Origin: Terriglobales bacterium
GTDB lineage: Bacteria > Acidobacteriota > Terriglobia > Bryobacterales > Bryobacteraceae
Length of the DNA: 64,000 bases
Reading direction: 5' to 3'
NCBI GenBank assembly: GCA_027485675.1
Contig: JAIXQP010000042.1
Coordinates: 166,517-230,516 of the forward strand
A model generated the notes under the pieces. That model worked only from the letters and a program-made list of their open reading frames with translations. It was not told the origin of the DNA and did no database searches. Position numbers and translations under genes: made by a program. Below are positions 1 through 8,190 of this stretch, one piece after another; within the stretch, counting starts at the first letter, position 1, and every line of letters starts with the position of its first letter.

Positions 1-1933
1 CGTCCTGCAGATAGAACCAGTGCGCCTGCTGGCGTACCTCGGCTTCCACTTGCGTCGCGAACTGATACGAGCTGCGGGCGCCGAAGTAGAAGTCGGACAG
101 AGAGTGGACCGTGTTGGCGTTGGCGCCGGCCAGCGCGCCGAGGTTCTGTCCGGGCAGCCGGGAGTAGAAGCCGCCGTAACCGTCAATGCCGTACAGCGGA
201 TTGGTGTCGTCCACCAGGATGTCCATGTAGAGCAGCTCGTAACCCATCTTCAGGTTGTGCCGGTTGCGGATCTTCGACAGGTTCAACCGCGAGTTGATCG
301 TCGTGGGGAACTGCGCCTGCGGATTCGTCGACTGCCGGCCGAACCGGGGGAAGCCCTGAATATCCTGCGGCGTGATGCCGCCCTGAATGCGCGGACCTTC
401 GGGCAAGCCCGTGATGCCGAACAGCTCCCGCATCGAAGGACCACCCACCTGCGCCGGCAAACGGTCCATGCCCAGCCGCGTCACGGCGAAGCGGTACTCA
501 AGCACCTCCGTCGGCGACTTGGTCCACGTCAAACCCGCGATCCCCTGCTGGTTAAACGTATCGAGGTTGCCCAGGTTGTTGCCGCCGGCGAAGCCGGTGA
601 TCAGGCCCGGAGCCTGAATGTTCTGGCGGCGGTGGGCGTAGCGGAAAAAGCTCGTCAGATTCGAGGAAATGGTGTGGTCGATCTTGATCGCGCCCTTGTC
701 GTCAGTCAGCCGGTTCTGGTCGAAGTTGCCGAAGTTGGTGGCGATGCCGAGAGCACCGCCGCCTTCGCGGTTGGCCTGCGGCAGCTCCGCCAGAACGCGG
801 CGGGCGAAGGGCGTCATCGGGATGGGCGATCCGGCGGGAAACACGGTGCCGGCTGCAATCGTGCGGCCCTGATCATCCCGGAAAGTGAAGGGGGCGCGAA
901 CATCGAGTGGCAGAATGCCGGCGCGCATCGTGGCCGTGGGCACCGAGGTCAGCGCGAACGGCGCAATGGACCAGCGCGAGCCCTCATAGTCAGCGAAGAA
1001 GAACGTCCGGTCTTTTACGATCGGTCCGCCCACCGCCACGCCGAACTGATTGCGCTTGTTGATCGGCTTCTGGTTCAACGTCGGCTTAAAGAAGCCCGTG
1101 GCGTTCAGCTTCTCGTTCTGCAGGAACTCCCACAAAGCCCCGTGGAAGCTGTTGGTGCCGGACTTCGATGCCACGTTCATCACCGCGCCGCCGGAGCGGC
1201 CAAACTCGGCGGAGTAGGCGTTCACGATCAGGCGGAACTCGGCCACCGAGTCCGGCGACGGCTGAATGGACTGGTTGGAGAAGCCCTGATTCGTGGTGCC
1301 GTAGAAGTTGTTATCGATACCGTCAAGCAGGAAGTTATTCCACACCGAGCGCAGGCCGTTGACGTTATACGAGCCTTCGCGGCGGAAGGCGATGGATCCC
1401 TGATTGCCGGACTGCGACTGCCGGACGCCCGGCGCAAGCAGCGCGAGATTGGCATAGGAGCGGCCTTGGAGCGGCAGTTCCACAACCTGACGCGCGGCGA
1501 TCACTTGGCCCTTCGAAGAGCTATCGGATTCGAGCAGCGGCGAGGTGGCCTGGACGTTCACGGTTTCACTCACCGTGCCAACCCGAAGCGAGAGGTCGAC
1601 GCGTTGCCGCGCGTTCACCGTCAGAGAGACGTTCTCGGCCGTGGCGATGGCGAATCCCGCCTTCTCCGCCGTGACCTTGTAAGAGCCAATCCGCACCGAG
1701 GGGAAGACGTAGTCGCCCGACTCCCCGGTCTCGGTCGACAGGACGAGGCCGGTGTCGTTATTGCGCAGAGTCACCTTCGCGGAGGTAATCGAACCGCCCT
1801 TCTCGTCGCGGACCGAGCCCACGACGGCGGCGGAGTCGAACTGTCCGTACAGGGAACTCAGTAGTAAGCCCCCGATGAAACCAGCGCGTAACATTGCCAT
1901 GATATTGGTGTAAATGGAAAATTCGGCTTTCAT
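1..1933 (-). CDS. TonB-dependent receptor with carboxypeptidase-regulatory-like N-terminus, partial
   Basis: Oar-like outer-membrane receptor, cut by the left window edge (644 codons present, C-terminal barrel missing). The frame stays open from 1933 to the edge. The ATG at 1933 has AAAGGA a few bases upstream; ATGs at 1900 and 1894 are alternatives. A hydrophobic signal segment (MLRAGFIGGLLLSSLYGQ) is followed by a beta-sandwich regulatory domain (about residues 30-115) and a plug with FLLDGIDNN and AEFGRSGGAVMNV, both typical of acidobacterial Oar/TonB receptors. Such receptors import large substrates across the outer membrane; the ligand is unknown. It is paralogous to the receptor at 58768-61974. 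Confidence 0.9.
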   Translation of the reverse strand, partial: MKAEFSIYTNIMAMLRAGFIGGLLLSSLYGQFDSAAVVGSVRDEKGGSITSAKVTLRNNDTGLVLSTETGESGDYVFPSVRIGSYKVTAEKAGFAIATAENVSLTVNARQRVDLSLRVGTVSETVNVQATSPLLESDSSSKGQVIAARQVVELPLQGRSYANLALLAPGVRQSQSGNQGSIAFRREGSYNVNGLRSVWNNFLLDGIDNNFYGTTNQGFSNQSIQPSPDSVAEFRLIVNAYSAEFGRSGGAVMNVASKSGTNSFHGALWEFLQNEKLNATGFFKPTLNQKPINKRNQFGVAVGGPIVKDRTFFFADYEGSRWSIAPFALTSVPTATMRAGILPLDVRAPFTFRDDQGRTIAAGTVFPAGSPIPMTPFARRVLAELPQANREGGGALGIATNFGNFDQNRLTDDKGAIKIDHTISSNLTSFFRYAHRRQNIQAPGLITGFAGGNNLGNLDTFNQQGIAGLTWTKSPTEVLEYRFAVTRLGMDRLPAQVGGPSMRELFGITGLPEGPRIQGGITPQDIQGFPRFGRQSTNPQAQFPTTINSRLNLSKIRNRHNLKMGYELLYMDILVDDTNPLYGIDGYGGFYSRLPGQNLGALAGANANTVHSLSDFYFGARSSYQFATQVEAEVRQQAHWFYLQD

Positions 1934-2060
1934 TTAGATCCTTTTGCCAAGATGACAGAAGGAGCTAAAGAAGGCGTTAACTTTCAGTGAATGTTGGGTG
2001 ACAGTAGGCTTGCGACCGCCGTCGGATGAGCAAGCGACCGAGGTGAAATTGGCCAAAGCG

Positions 2061-2525
2061 ATGACAGCGATCCAAAAACGGGACGCCGCCCGCGCCCCCG
2101 AAGTGAAGCATTTGCCCACCAGCCTAAGCCCGCTCTACCCCGCCGGGGCCATGCTCATCGCCTCGCCCCTGGCCGTCGCGGAGGTGGTGGAACAGATCCC
2201 GGAAGGCCGGGTAATGACCATGTCCCAACTCCGCGAGCACCTAGCCAACCACTTCGCCGCCGACTACACCTGCCCGATGACCACCGGCATCTTCCTGCGC
2301 ATTGCTGCCGAAGCCGCGCGCGAAGAGGGTGACGAAGGACGGCGAACGCCCTACTGGCGTGTCGTGCGAGACGACGGGAAACTGCTCGATAAGCTGCCCG
2401 GCGGCCCGGCCGCCCAAGCCCGGCTCCTGCTGGCCGAAGGCGTCGAGTGCCGGGCCGTCTCCGCGAAGACATGGCGCGTCGCCGGCCTTGAAGGCTACCG
2501 CTACGGCAGCGCCAGTTCGAGCTGA
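2061..2525 (+). CDS. MGMT-family (alkyltransferase-like) protein
   Basis: Small protein related to the DNA-binding domain of O6-methylguanine-DNA methyltransferase. The C-terminal half carries PYWRVVRDDGKL and PGGPAAQARLL, matching the family pattern around the active-site loop, but the PCHRV acceptor motif reads PYWRV, so the methyl-acceptor Cys is absent. This suggests an alkyltransferase-like lesion-binding protein rather than an enzyme. The frame is open from GTG 1998; GTG 2043 and ATG 2061 are in-frame options, and ATG 2061 gives the N-terminal length I expect for the family. The gene overlaps the convergent esterase by 25 bp. Family membership is likely; lesion specificity is unknown. 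Confidence 0.7.
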   Translation: MTAIQKRDAARAPEVKHLPTSLSPLYPAGAMLIASPLAVAEVVEQIPEGRVMTMSQLREHLANHFAADYTCPMTTGIFLRIAAEAAREEGDEGRRTPYWRVVRDDGKLLDKLPGGPAAQARLLLAEGVECRAVSAKTWRVAGLEGYRYGSASSS

Positions 2526-4486
2526 TGCAGCGTATGCTCGTGCCGCTGGAAGGCCTGATAGAGCAACTCCCGGCCATACCGAACATCTGGCGTGTAATGA
2601 AAGCTCCACGACTCGCTATCGAGCACCACACGAGCCCGCGCCCCCCGCGGCGCCCCGGCCCGCCAACGGATCACGCTCGTCCGCTCCTGAGCGCTGGTCC
2701 ATTCGCGTTGCTTGTCCTCCTGCAGATCGGCCACCTCCTCCACGTCCGCCGAACTCGTCCTAACCTTCGCCCGCCGCCAGTTGTTCTTATCGAACGGGTC
2801 CAACCCCTGCGGTAGCTTCACCCAGATCGTCGCGGTCTCCCCCGGCTCCAGAATGCCGTTGCCATTGCCGCTGCCTTCGGTCACCGTGCGTTCCACCGCC
2901 GCGCCCCCGCCCTGGTTGCCCCTCTGCCGAAACACCGCAAAGGTCTTCGTGCGGCCGTCGAGAATCTCATAAGCCGGCGGCGCGGGCATCTCCTCCGGCT
3001 CAATCCAAAGCGGCACGGACTCCTTGTACGAGTGCCACTCGTCATAGACCACGGTGACCAGCACCCGCGCCCGGGTATACCCCTGCCGGCCCGCCGTGAA
3101 GCGCACCGAAAAGCGGTTACTCAAGTCCATCGCGGCCCCCGCCGCCAGAGCAGGAACCGCCGCCTCCCGCTGCAGAACCTCCACCGTGGGATAGTCGCTC
3201 TCCAGCTTCACCTGCAGGTTCTGCTGAGGAACATTCCGCGGGTTGTAAAGCCGGATCGGCAGCGCCGCCGGCCGGCCGGGCGGTACGCGCAGTACATCCT
3301 GACGAGTCACCGGCAACAACACCGGCGGCTCCGCCCCGCATCCGGGGCCGGCCAAGCTGAGTTCGTGCCCGGAGCCATCCACCGTGAATTGCAGCGCCCC
3401 ATCGGCCCCGGCCACGAGACTCCGCCGCGTCGTACTGCCGCCGGCGAACGCATGGTCCAGCAGCACATAGCTCTTCCCCGCGGCATACCGTGGCGGCGTG
3501 CGCACCGCGATCGTCCGCCGCGCCGGCGGCCCGTCCGGCGCCCATTGGCGCGTCGTCACCCGCAAACTGCATTGGGTCACCCGGTCCAGATACACCATCC
3601 CCGGCCCGGCCCCTTGCGCTTCCACCTCATAACCCCAAACGTTAAACCGCCGATAGGGATTGGCATGATGAAACTGCACCGGCACGGTATCGAGAACCGG
3701 GTTCGCAAACGCGCGCCGGTGGAACGCGAAAGTCTCCTCAATCGACGTAGCCCAATGGCGGTGATACTCGTCGCGCCGATACTCAAAGTCCACCGGCGAA
3801 GCCGCGTAGGCATCGCGCGTCTCTTCGTGATACTGGCTGATGTAGTCGCCGCTCGCGTGAATCAGCCGCACCATCGTGTGCTGATGGTTGGCGACATGAT
3901 CCTTCGGCCGCCACAACTGCCGGGCGTCCGCATCGCCGGTGTAGAACTCCGGCCCCGGATTGAACGACGACGCGCTGCCGATCAGCTGCGGATACCGCGC
4001 GCTCAACCACAGACTCATAAAGCCGCCCATGCTCAGCCCGGAAGTCGCCCGGTGCCGCCGCCCGCTCAGCGTCCGGAAGCTCCCATCCACGTGCGCCACG
4101 AGTTCGAGAAAGTTCAGTCCGAAATCGGTCTCGCCGCCATTCCTCCGCACGTCCCACGGCGAACCCCCGTAAAAGCCGGTGTAGTCCTTGGCCACGTAAC
4201 CATCCACCGAAACCACAATCACCGGATTGGCGGCAACAAAGCGCGCGATCTTCGGAACCGTGTCCTGGCCCTGGTCGTAGTGCTCCAGAGTGAACCGGTC
4301 ACTATGGCCGTGGAAGTAATAGATCACGGGATACCGCTCCGCCGAACCCTCATACCCGGGCGGCAGAAAGAGCCGGTAGTGCCGGTTCTCGCCGAAAACC
4401 TTCGACGCATACGTGCGATCGGTGAACGCCTGCGACTGCGCCCAGACCGTCGCCGCCGCGGCAACCGCCAGGACGCAGAGTCTCAT
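2501..4486 (-). CDS. Secreted esterase (PF00756-type) with long C-terminal extension
   Basis: Signal peptide MRLCVLAVAAAATVWAQ, then an alpha/beta-hydrolase esterase domain with YFHGH near residue 57 and nucleophile elbow GLSMGG near 150-155. The remaining 350 or so residues look like beta-rich, Ig-like modules with no motif I recognise. The ATG at 4486 follows AAGGAA at good spacing; TTG codons just upstream are less likely. It is the last gene of a minus-strand cluster with DUF1501, DUF1549/DUF1553 and PPC proteins, 14 bp from the DUF1501 gene. Carbohydrate ester or peptide-like substrates are possible but cannot be fixed from sequence. Confidence 0.82.
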   Translation of the reverse strand: MRLCVLAVAAAATVWAQSQAFTDRTYASKVFGENRHYRLFLPPGYEGSAERYPVIYYFHGHSDRFTLEHYDQGQDTVPKIARFVAANPVIVVSVDGYVAKDYTGFYGGSPWDVRRNGGETDFGLNFLELVAHVDGSFRTLSGRRHRATSGLSMGGFMSLWLSARYPQLIGSASSFNPGPEFYTGDADARQLWRPKDHVANHQHTMVRLIHASGDYISQYHEETRDAYAASPVDFEYRRDEYHRHWATSIEETFAFHRRAFANPVLDTVPVQFHHANPYRRFNVWGYEVEAQGAGPGMVYLDRVTQCSLRVTTRQWAPDGPPARRTIAVRTPPRYAAGKSYVLLDHAFAGGSTTRRSLVAGADGALQFTVDGSGHELSLAGPGCGAEPPVLLPVTRQDVLRVPPGRPAALPIRLYNPRNVPQQNLQVKLESDYPTVEVLQREAAVPALAAGAAMDLSNRFSVRFTAGRQGYTRARVLVTVVYDEWHSYKESVPLWIEPEEMPAPPAYEILDGRTKTFAVFRQRGNQGGGAAVERTVTEGSGNGNGILEPGETATIWVKLPQGLDPFDKNNWRRAKVRTSSADVEEVADLQEDKQREWTSAQERTSVIRWRAGAPRGARARVVLDSESWSFHYTPDVRYGRELLYQAFQRHEHTLHQLELALP

Positions 4487-4500
4487 CAACAAGTTCCTTC

Positions 4501-5781
4501 CTACGCCAGCAACTGCTTCACCAGCTTGCCATCGTTGATGATCTTCGCCGGCCGGCCGATGGGCGTCTGGTACTCGTGGCTCGCGTCGACCCCGAGGATA
4601 TGGTAGAACGTGTGCAATAAATCCTCCGGCTCCACCGGAAGATCCGTAACTTCCGTGGCCGTCTTATCAGTTGCGCCCAGCACGCGTCCGCCGGTCATCC
4701 CCGCGCCGGACAGCACAATCGACCACGCCTTGTTGTGATGGTCGCGTCCCGCATCGGCGTTAATCTTCGGCGTCCGCCCGAACTCGCCCATGCCGATAAC
4801 CAGCGTCGAATCCAACATCCCCCGCTCATGGAGATCCGTCACCAGCGCGGCGTACGCCTTATCAAACTCCGGCAGCAACACCTTCTTGCAGATGTTGAAA
4901 TTGTCGCCGTGGGTATCGTAGTTCAGCCATCCCTTGGCTACCGTGACGAACCGGACGCCGTTCTCGACCAATCGCCGCGCCAGCAGAGCGCCCTGGCCCA
5001 CCGGCGTCCGGCCGTAGCGCTCGCGCAGCGCCTCCGGCTCGGATTGAATATCGAAAGCCTTCTTCGCCGTCGGCGAACTCAGCAGGTCGTACGCCTTCTT
5101 TGAGAACTCGTCGAGCGCCGCGAAATCCGGGCTCGCCTCCACGCTGCGGAACTTCGCGTCCATCTGCTGCACCAGAAAGCGGCGATTGCCGACGCGCGCC
5201 CAATCCACGTCCACCGGCAGCGTCAGATCCCGCACCTGGTAACCCGTCGCGTTCGGGTCGCCCGCGATGAAGGGATTATGCGCGCCGCCCAGGTAGCCGG
5301 CGCCGTAGGAAGGAAACGTGTTCGGCACCGCGACGTAGGGCGGCAATCCGTTCTTCGGTCCCAACTGCTTCGAAATCACGCTGCCCATCGACGGAAACTC
5401 GAGCGTCGGCAGCGGCAGGTAACCCGTCAGCAGATAGTTGATGGCGCGTTCGTGGTTGTTCTCCTTCGAGCGGAGCGAACGCAGCACCGTCACCTTGTCC
5501 ATCATCTTCGCCATCTCCGGCAGATGCTCGCAGATGTGCAGGCCGGGCACGTTGGTCGGGATCGGTTTGAACTCGCCCCGGATCTCCGCCGGCGCGTCCG
5601 GCTTCATGTCGAACGTGTCGAGCTGCGGCGAACCGCCACTCTGCCACAGCAGAATGCAGCTGATCTCCTTCTTCTGCGCGGCGCGGAGCGCGTTGGCCAT
5701 CGAAAGGCCGCCGACGCCGAGCGAACCGATGCGCAGGAAGTCGCGGCGTCCAAAGATGTCGGTCTGGTTCGTGATTTTCAT
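4501..5781 (-). CDS. DUF1501 domain protein, Tat-exported
   Basis: Begins with a twin-arginine signal (GRRDFLRIG, residues 11-19), followed by the DUF1501 body: ILLWQSGGSPQLDTFDMKP, PEMAKMMDKVTVLRS, NNHERA, and GMGEFGRTPKIN with GRDHH near the C-terminus. DUF1501 is sulfatase/alkaline-phosphatase-like in fold but of unproven activity. It is typically encoded beside DUF1549/DUF1553 cytochrome-like proteins in Planctomycetes and Acidobacteria, as here (15 bp from the upstream gene). A role in periplasmic processing of sulfated or otherwise decorated polysaccharide is inference. Confidence 0.9.
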   Translation of the reverse strand: MKITNQTDIFGRRDFLRIGSLGVGGLSMANALRAAQKKEISCILLWQSGGSPQLDTFDMKPDAPAEIRGEFKPIPTNVPGLHICEHLPEMAKMMDKVTVLRSLRSKENNHERAINYLLTGYLPLPTLEFPSMGSVISKQLGPKNGLPPYVAVPNTFPSYGAGYLGGAHNPFIAGDPNATGYQVRDLTLPVDVDWARVGNRRFLVQQMDAKFRSVEASPDFAALDEFSKKAYDLLSSPTAKKAFDIQSEPEALRERYGRTPVGQGALLARRLVENGVRFVTVAKGWLNYDTHGDNFNICKKVLLPEFDKAYAALVTDLHERGMLDSTLVIGMGEFGRTPKINADAGRDHHNKAWSIVLSGAGMTGGRVLGATDKTATEVTDLPVEPEDLLHTFYHILGVDASHEYQTPIGRPAKIINDGKLVKQLLA

Positions 5782-5796
5782 CGTATTGCTCCGGCC

Positions 5797-8190
5797 CTAG
5801 TGATTGTAGAGAAACTCTTTCGTGTTGAGAAGCGCCCACAGAACGTCCTCGGCGCCTTGCCGCCGATCCTTGGCCTTCCTGATGGCGTTGCGGGCCGCAG
5901 CGAGCTCTTCTGCATCTGGGAACCGGGTCAACGTCCGCAGGTAGAGCTCCTCCACCAGCGCCCCGTCGTCCGCGTACTGCTGCAGCGCGTACGTGACATA
6001 GCCGCTCCGGTCCGTCACCTTCCGGTGCGCGGTGTCCCCGCCAATCATGTGCAGCGCCTGGTTCAGCGTGGGTTCGTTCTTGCGTTCGCAAACGAGCTGG
6101 CGGGACGGCCGGTCGAACACTTCGAGGAAGTAGCTTTCGATCTCCGGCTCCGGCAGTGCCGCGGCCCGCGTACCGGGGTACATCGCGCGGAACTTCTCGG
6201 GCACAGCCGTCGCGAGCGAAATCGAATCCAGCAGCGGCTCAGCACTCAACCGCTTCGGGTAGTAGCGGGAGTACGCCATCGTATCTTCCTTGTTCCCGGG
6301 GACCGGCACCGACGAGAGCTGGTAAGCGCTCGACATCGTGATGGTCTTGATCAGGTGATGGATATCGAAGTTGTGCGCCGCGAAGTCCTTGGCCAGCGCG
6401 TCCAGCAGCGGCTCGTTCGACGGAGGATTCGTCACCCGGAAATCGTCCACGGGCTCAACGAAACCGCGGCCGAAGAACATGCGCCACATGCGGTTCACCA
6501 TCGCGCGGGCGAAGTAGGGGTTGTCCTTCGCCGTCACCCATTCAGCCAGAAGTTCGCGCCGGTCCGCCAATCCCTCGGTGGCCAACTGCGGGCCGTCGAG
6601 CGCCTTCGGCAGGTAGACCTTCTTCGTCTCCGGATGCTGGAACTGGCGGGGGAAGTCGACAAACAGGGCCCGCTCGTTGTTCCGCGGGCCGCCGCCCTTG
6701 TAGCGCACCTGCGAGAAGAACGCCGCCATCCCCGCAAAGTCGCTCTGCTTCCATCGTTCGAGCGGATGATTATGGCAACGCGCGCAACCAATCGAAACGC
6801 CCAGGAAGAGCTGGCTCGTCTTCTCCGCCAGGTCGAGCTCCTTCTTCATAATCGGGTAGTAGTTGGTCGCCGGCGCCTCGTACATGTTGCCGCTCGAAAC
6901 CAGCAGCGAGCGGACGAACTGATCGTACGGCACGTTGGCGCGGAACTGCTTCTGCAGATACTCCGTGAAGGCGTAAGGGCCTTTGTTATAGATCTGCTGT
7001 TTCGTGTTATCCAGGTGGTCGCCCCAGTACATCGCCCAGTATTCGGCGTACTCCGGCCGCCGCAGCAGTTGATCCACCACCTTCGACCGCTTCGCCGGAT
7101 CCTGGCTCGCGAGGAACGCCCGCGCCTCGGCCGAGGTCGGAATGGTGCCCAGGATGTCCAGCGAAACGCGCCGCAGGAACGTCGCGTCGTCGGCCGGAGC
7201 CGACGGCGGAATCTGCAGCCGCTTCAGCTTCGCGTTGATGTGCTCGTCGATCAGGTTGCTCACCGGCAGCAGCGGAACGTTCCGCTGCTCAATCACGACG
7301 GCCACCTTGGCCACTCCGGCCACGCCGGGGCCGCGCACCACAATCGCGGTTTCGCCGCCGCGTTCGGCCTTCACGATGCCGGCCGCGTTGATCGACGCAA
7401 TCGAATCGTTGTTGGTGGAGAACTTCACGAGATGAGTGACGTCGGCCTCCGCGCCGTCGTCAAACCGGGCCGTCACCAGCAGCTTCCGCGTCGCCTCCCG
7501 GCCAGTGAGCGTCAGCAGTTCCGGGGTGACGCGCAGGGCGGTCATCTTCCGTTCGTGCTTCATGTCGCGGGGCGCGCCGTCGCGCAGCCAGGCGAGCAGC
7601 GCCTGATAGTCCGGCGATTTGGCCGAAAACAGCTTGCCGCCGCCGTGCGGCGTGGGGCCCATGGTCGGCTTCAGCAGCAGCAGGCTCTTCTCCGGCTCCG
7701 TGCGATTCACGCGGCGGCCATCGTGCGCCTTGGCGATCATGTCGTAGTCCGGCTCCGGCTCAAAGCCGAAGAGCGAAAGCTTAAAGCCGTTCTTGCCGTT
7801 CAGCGCGCCGTGGCAGGAGCCGCCGTTGCAGCCATACTTGGTCAGAATCGGCAGGATGTCGCCGGCGAAGCTACGGGGAATCGGCGCCTCGGCGCGTTGC
7901 ACCAGCGCCGTGGTCGTAGCGGTCTGTCCCTGCCACGTCACCCGGATGGGGCTGCCTCCATTGGTGAGCGCGGTAACCATCCCCTGCGGATCGACACTCG
8001 CGGCCTTGCCGCTGGCCGCGAACGCGGCTTCGGCAGTCACCTCCTTCGCCGTCCCGTCCGGATACTCGGCGGTGACGACCAGACGCTGCTTCGATCCCTG
8101 GCCGAACAGCAACGGGTTCTCCGGCGTGATCTTCAGCTTGGCGGGAGCAGCCAGAAGGGTGACGGCAAAAAGTCCGGTGAGGAAACGCAT
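5797..8190 (-). CDS. DUF1549/DUF1553 protein with Ig-like and cytochrome-like motifs
   Basis: 797-residue secreted protein with an N-terminal signal. Two Ig-like modules (about 25-100 and 215-300) flank a Cys motif CNGGSCHG at 121-128, which is C-x4-CH rather than canonical CxxCH. DUF1549 (about 310-515) contains a true heme-type CARCH at 469-473, and DUF1553 (about 545-770) contains MVNRMWRMFFGRGFV and YPRYYPKR-like text. Such proteins pair with DUF1501 partners and are thought to act in periplasmic redox or polysaccharide processing, unproven. Its start overlaps the stop of the upstream PPC gene as TAATG, so the two are coupled. Confidence 0.9.
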   Translation of the reverse strand: MRFLTGLFAVTLLAAPAKLKITPENPLLFGQGSKQRLVVTAEYPDGTAKEVTAEAAFAASGKAASVDPQGMVTALTNGGSPIRVTWQGQTATTTALVQRAEAPIPRSFAGDILPILTKYGCNGGSCHGALNGKNGFKLSLFGFEPEPDYDMIAKAHDGRRVNRTEPEKSLLLLKPTMGPTPHGGGKLFSAKSPDYQALLAWLRDGAPRDMKHERKMTALRVTPELLTLTGREATRKLLVTARFDDGAEADVTHLVKFSTNNDSIASINAAGIVKAERGGETAIVVRGPGVAGVAKVAVVIEQRNVPLLPVSNLIDEHINAKLKRLQIPPSAPADDATFLRRVSLDILGTIPTSAEARAFLASQDPAKRSKVVDQLLRRPEYAEYWAMYWGDHLDNTKQQIYNKGPYAFTEYLQKQFRANVPYDQFVRSLLVSSGNMYEAPATNYYPIMKKELDLAEKTSQLFLGVSIGCARCHNHPLERWKQSDFAGMAAFFSQVRYKGGGPRNNERALFVDFPRQFQHPETKKVYLPKALDGPQLATEGLADRRELLAEWVTAKDNPYFARAMVNRMWRMFFGRGFVEPVDDFRVTNPPSNEPLLDALAKDFAAHNFDIHHLIKTITMSSAYQLSSVPVPGNKEDTMAYSRYYPKRLSAEPLLDSISLATAVPEKFRAMYPGTRAAALPEPEIESYFLEVFDRPSRQLVCERKNEPTLNQALHMIGGDTAHRKVTDRSGYVTYALQQYADDGALVEELYLRTLTRFPDAEELAAARNAIRKAKDRRQGAEDVLWALLNTKEFLYNH

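Noticed and set aside
20..1864. 614-aa open frame on the + strand
   Set aside because: Its protein is Arg/Val/Gly-rich with no family motif, and the minus strand encodes a clear TonB receptor with signal, plug and RBS.
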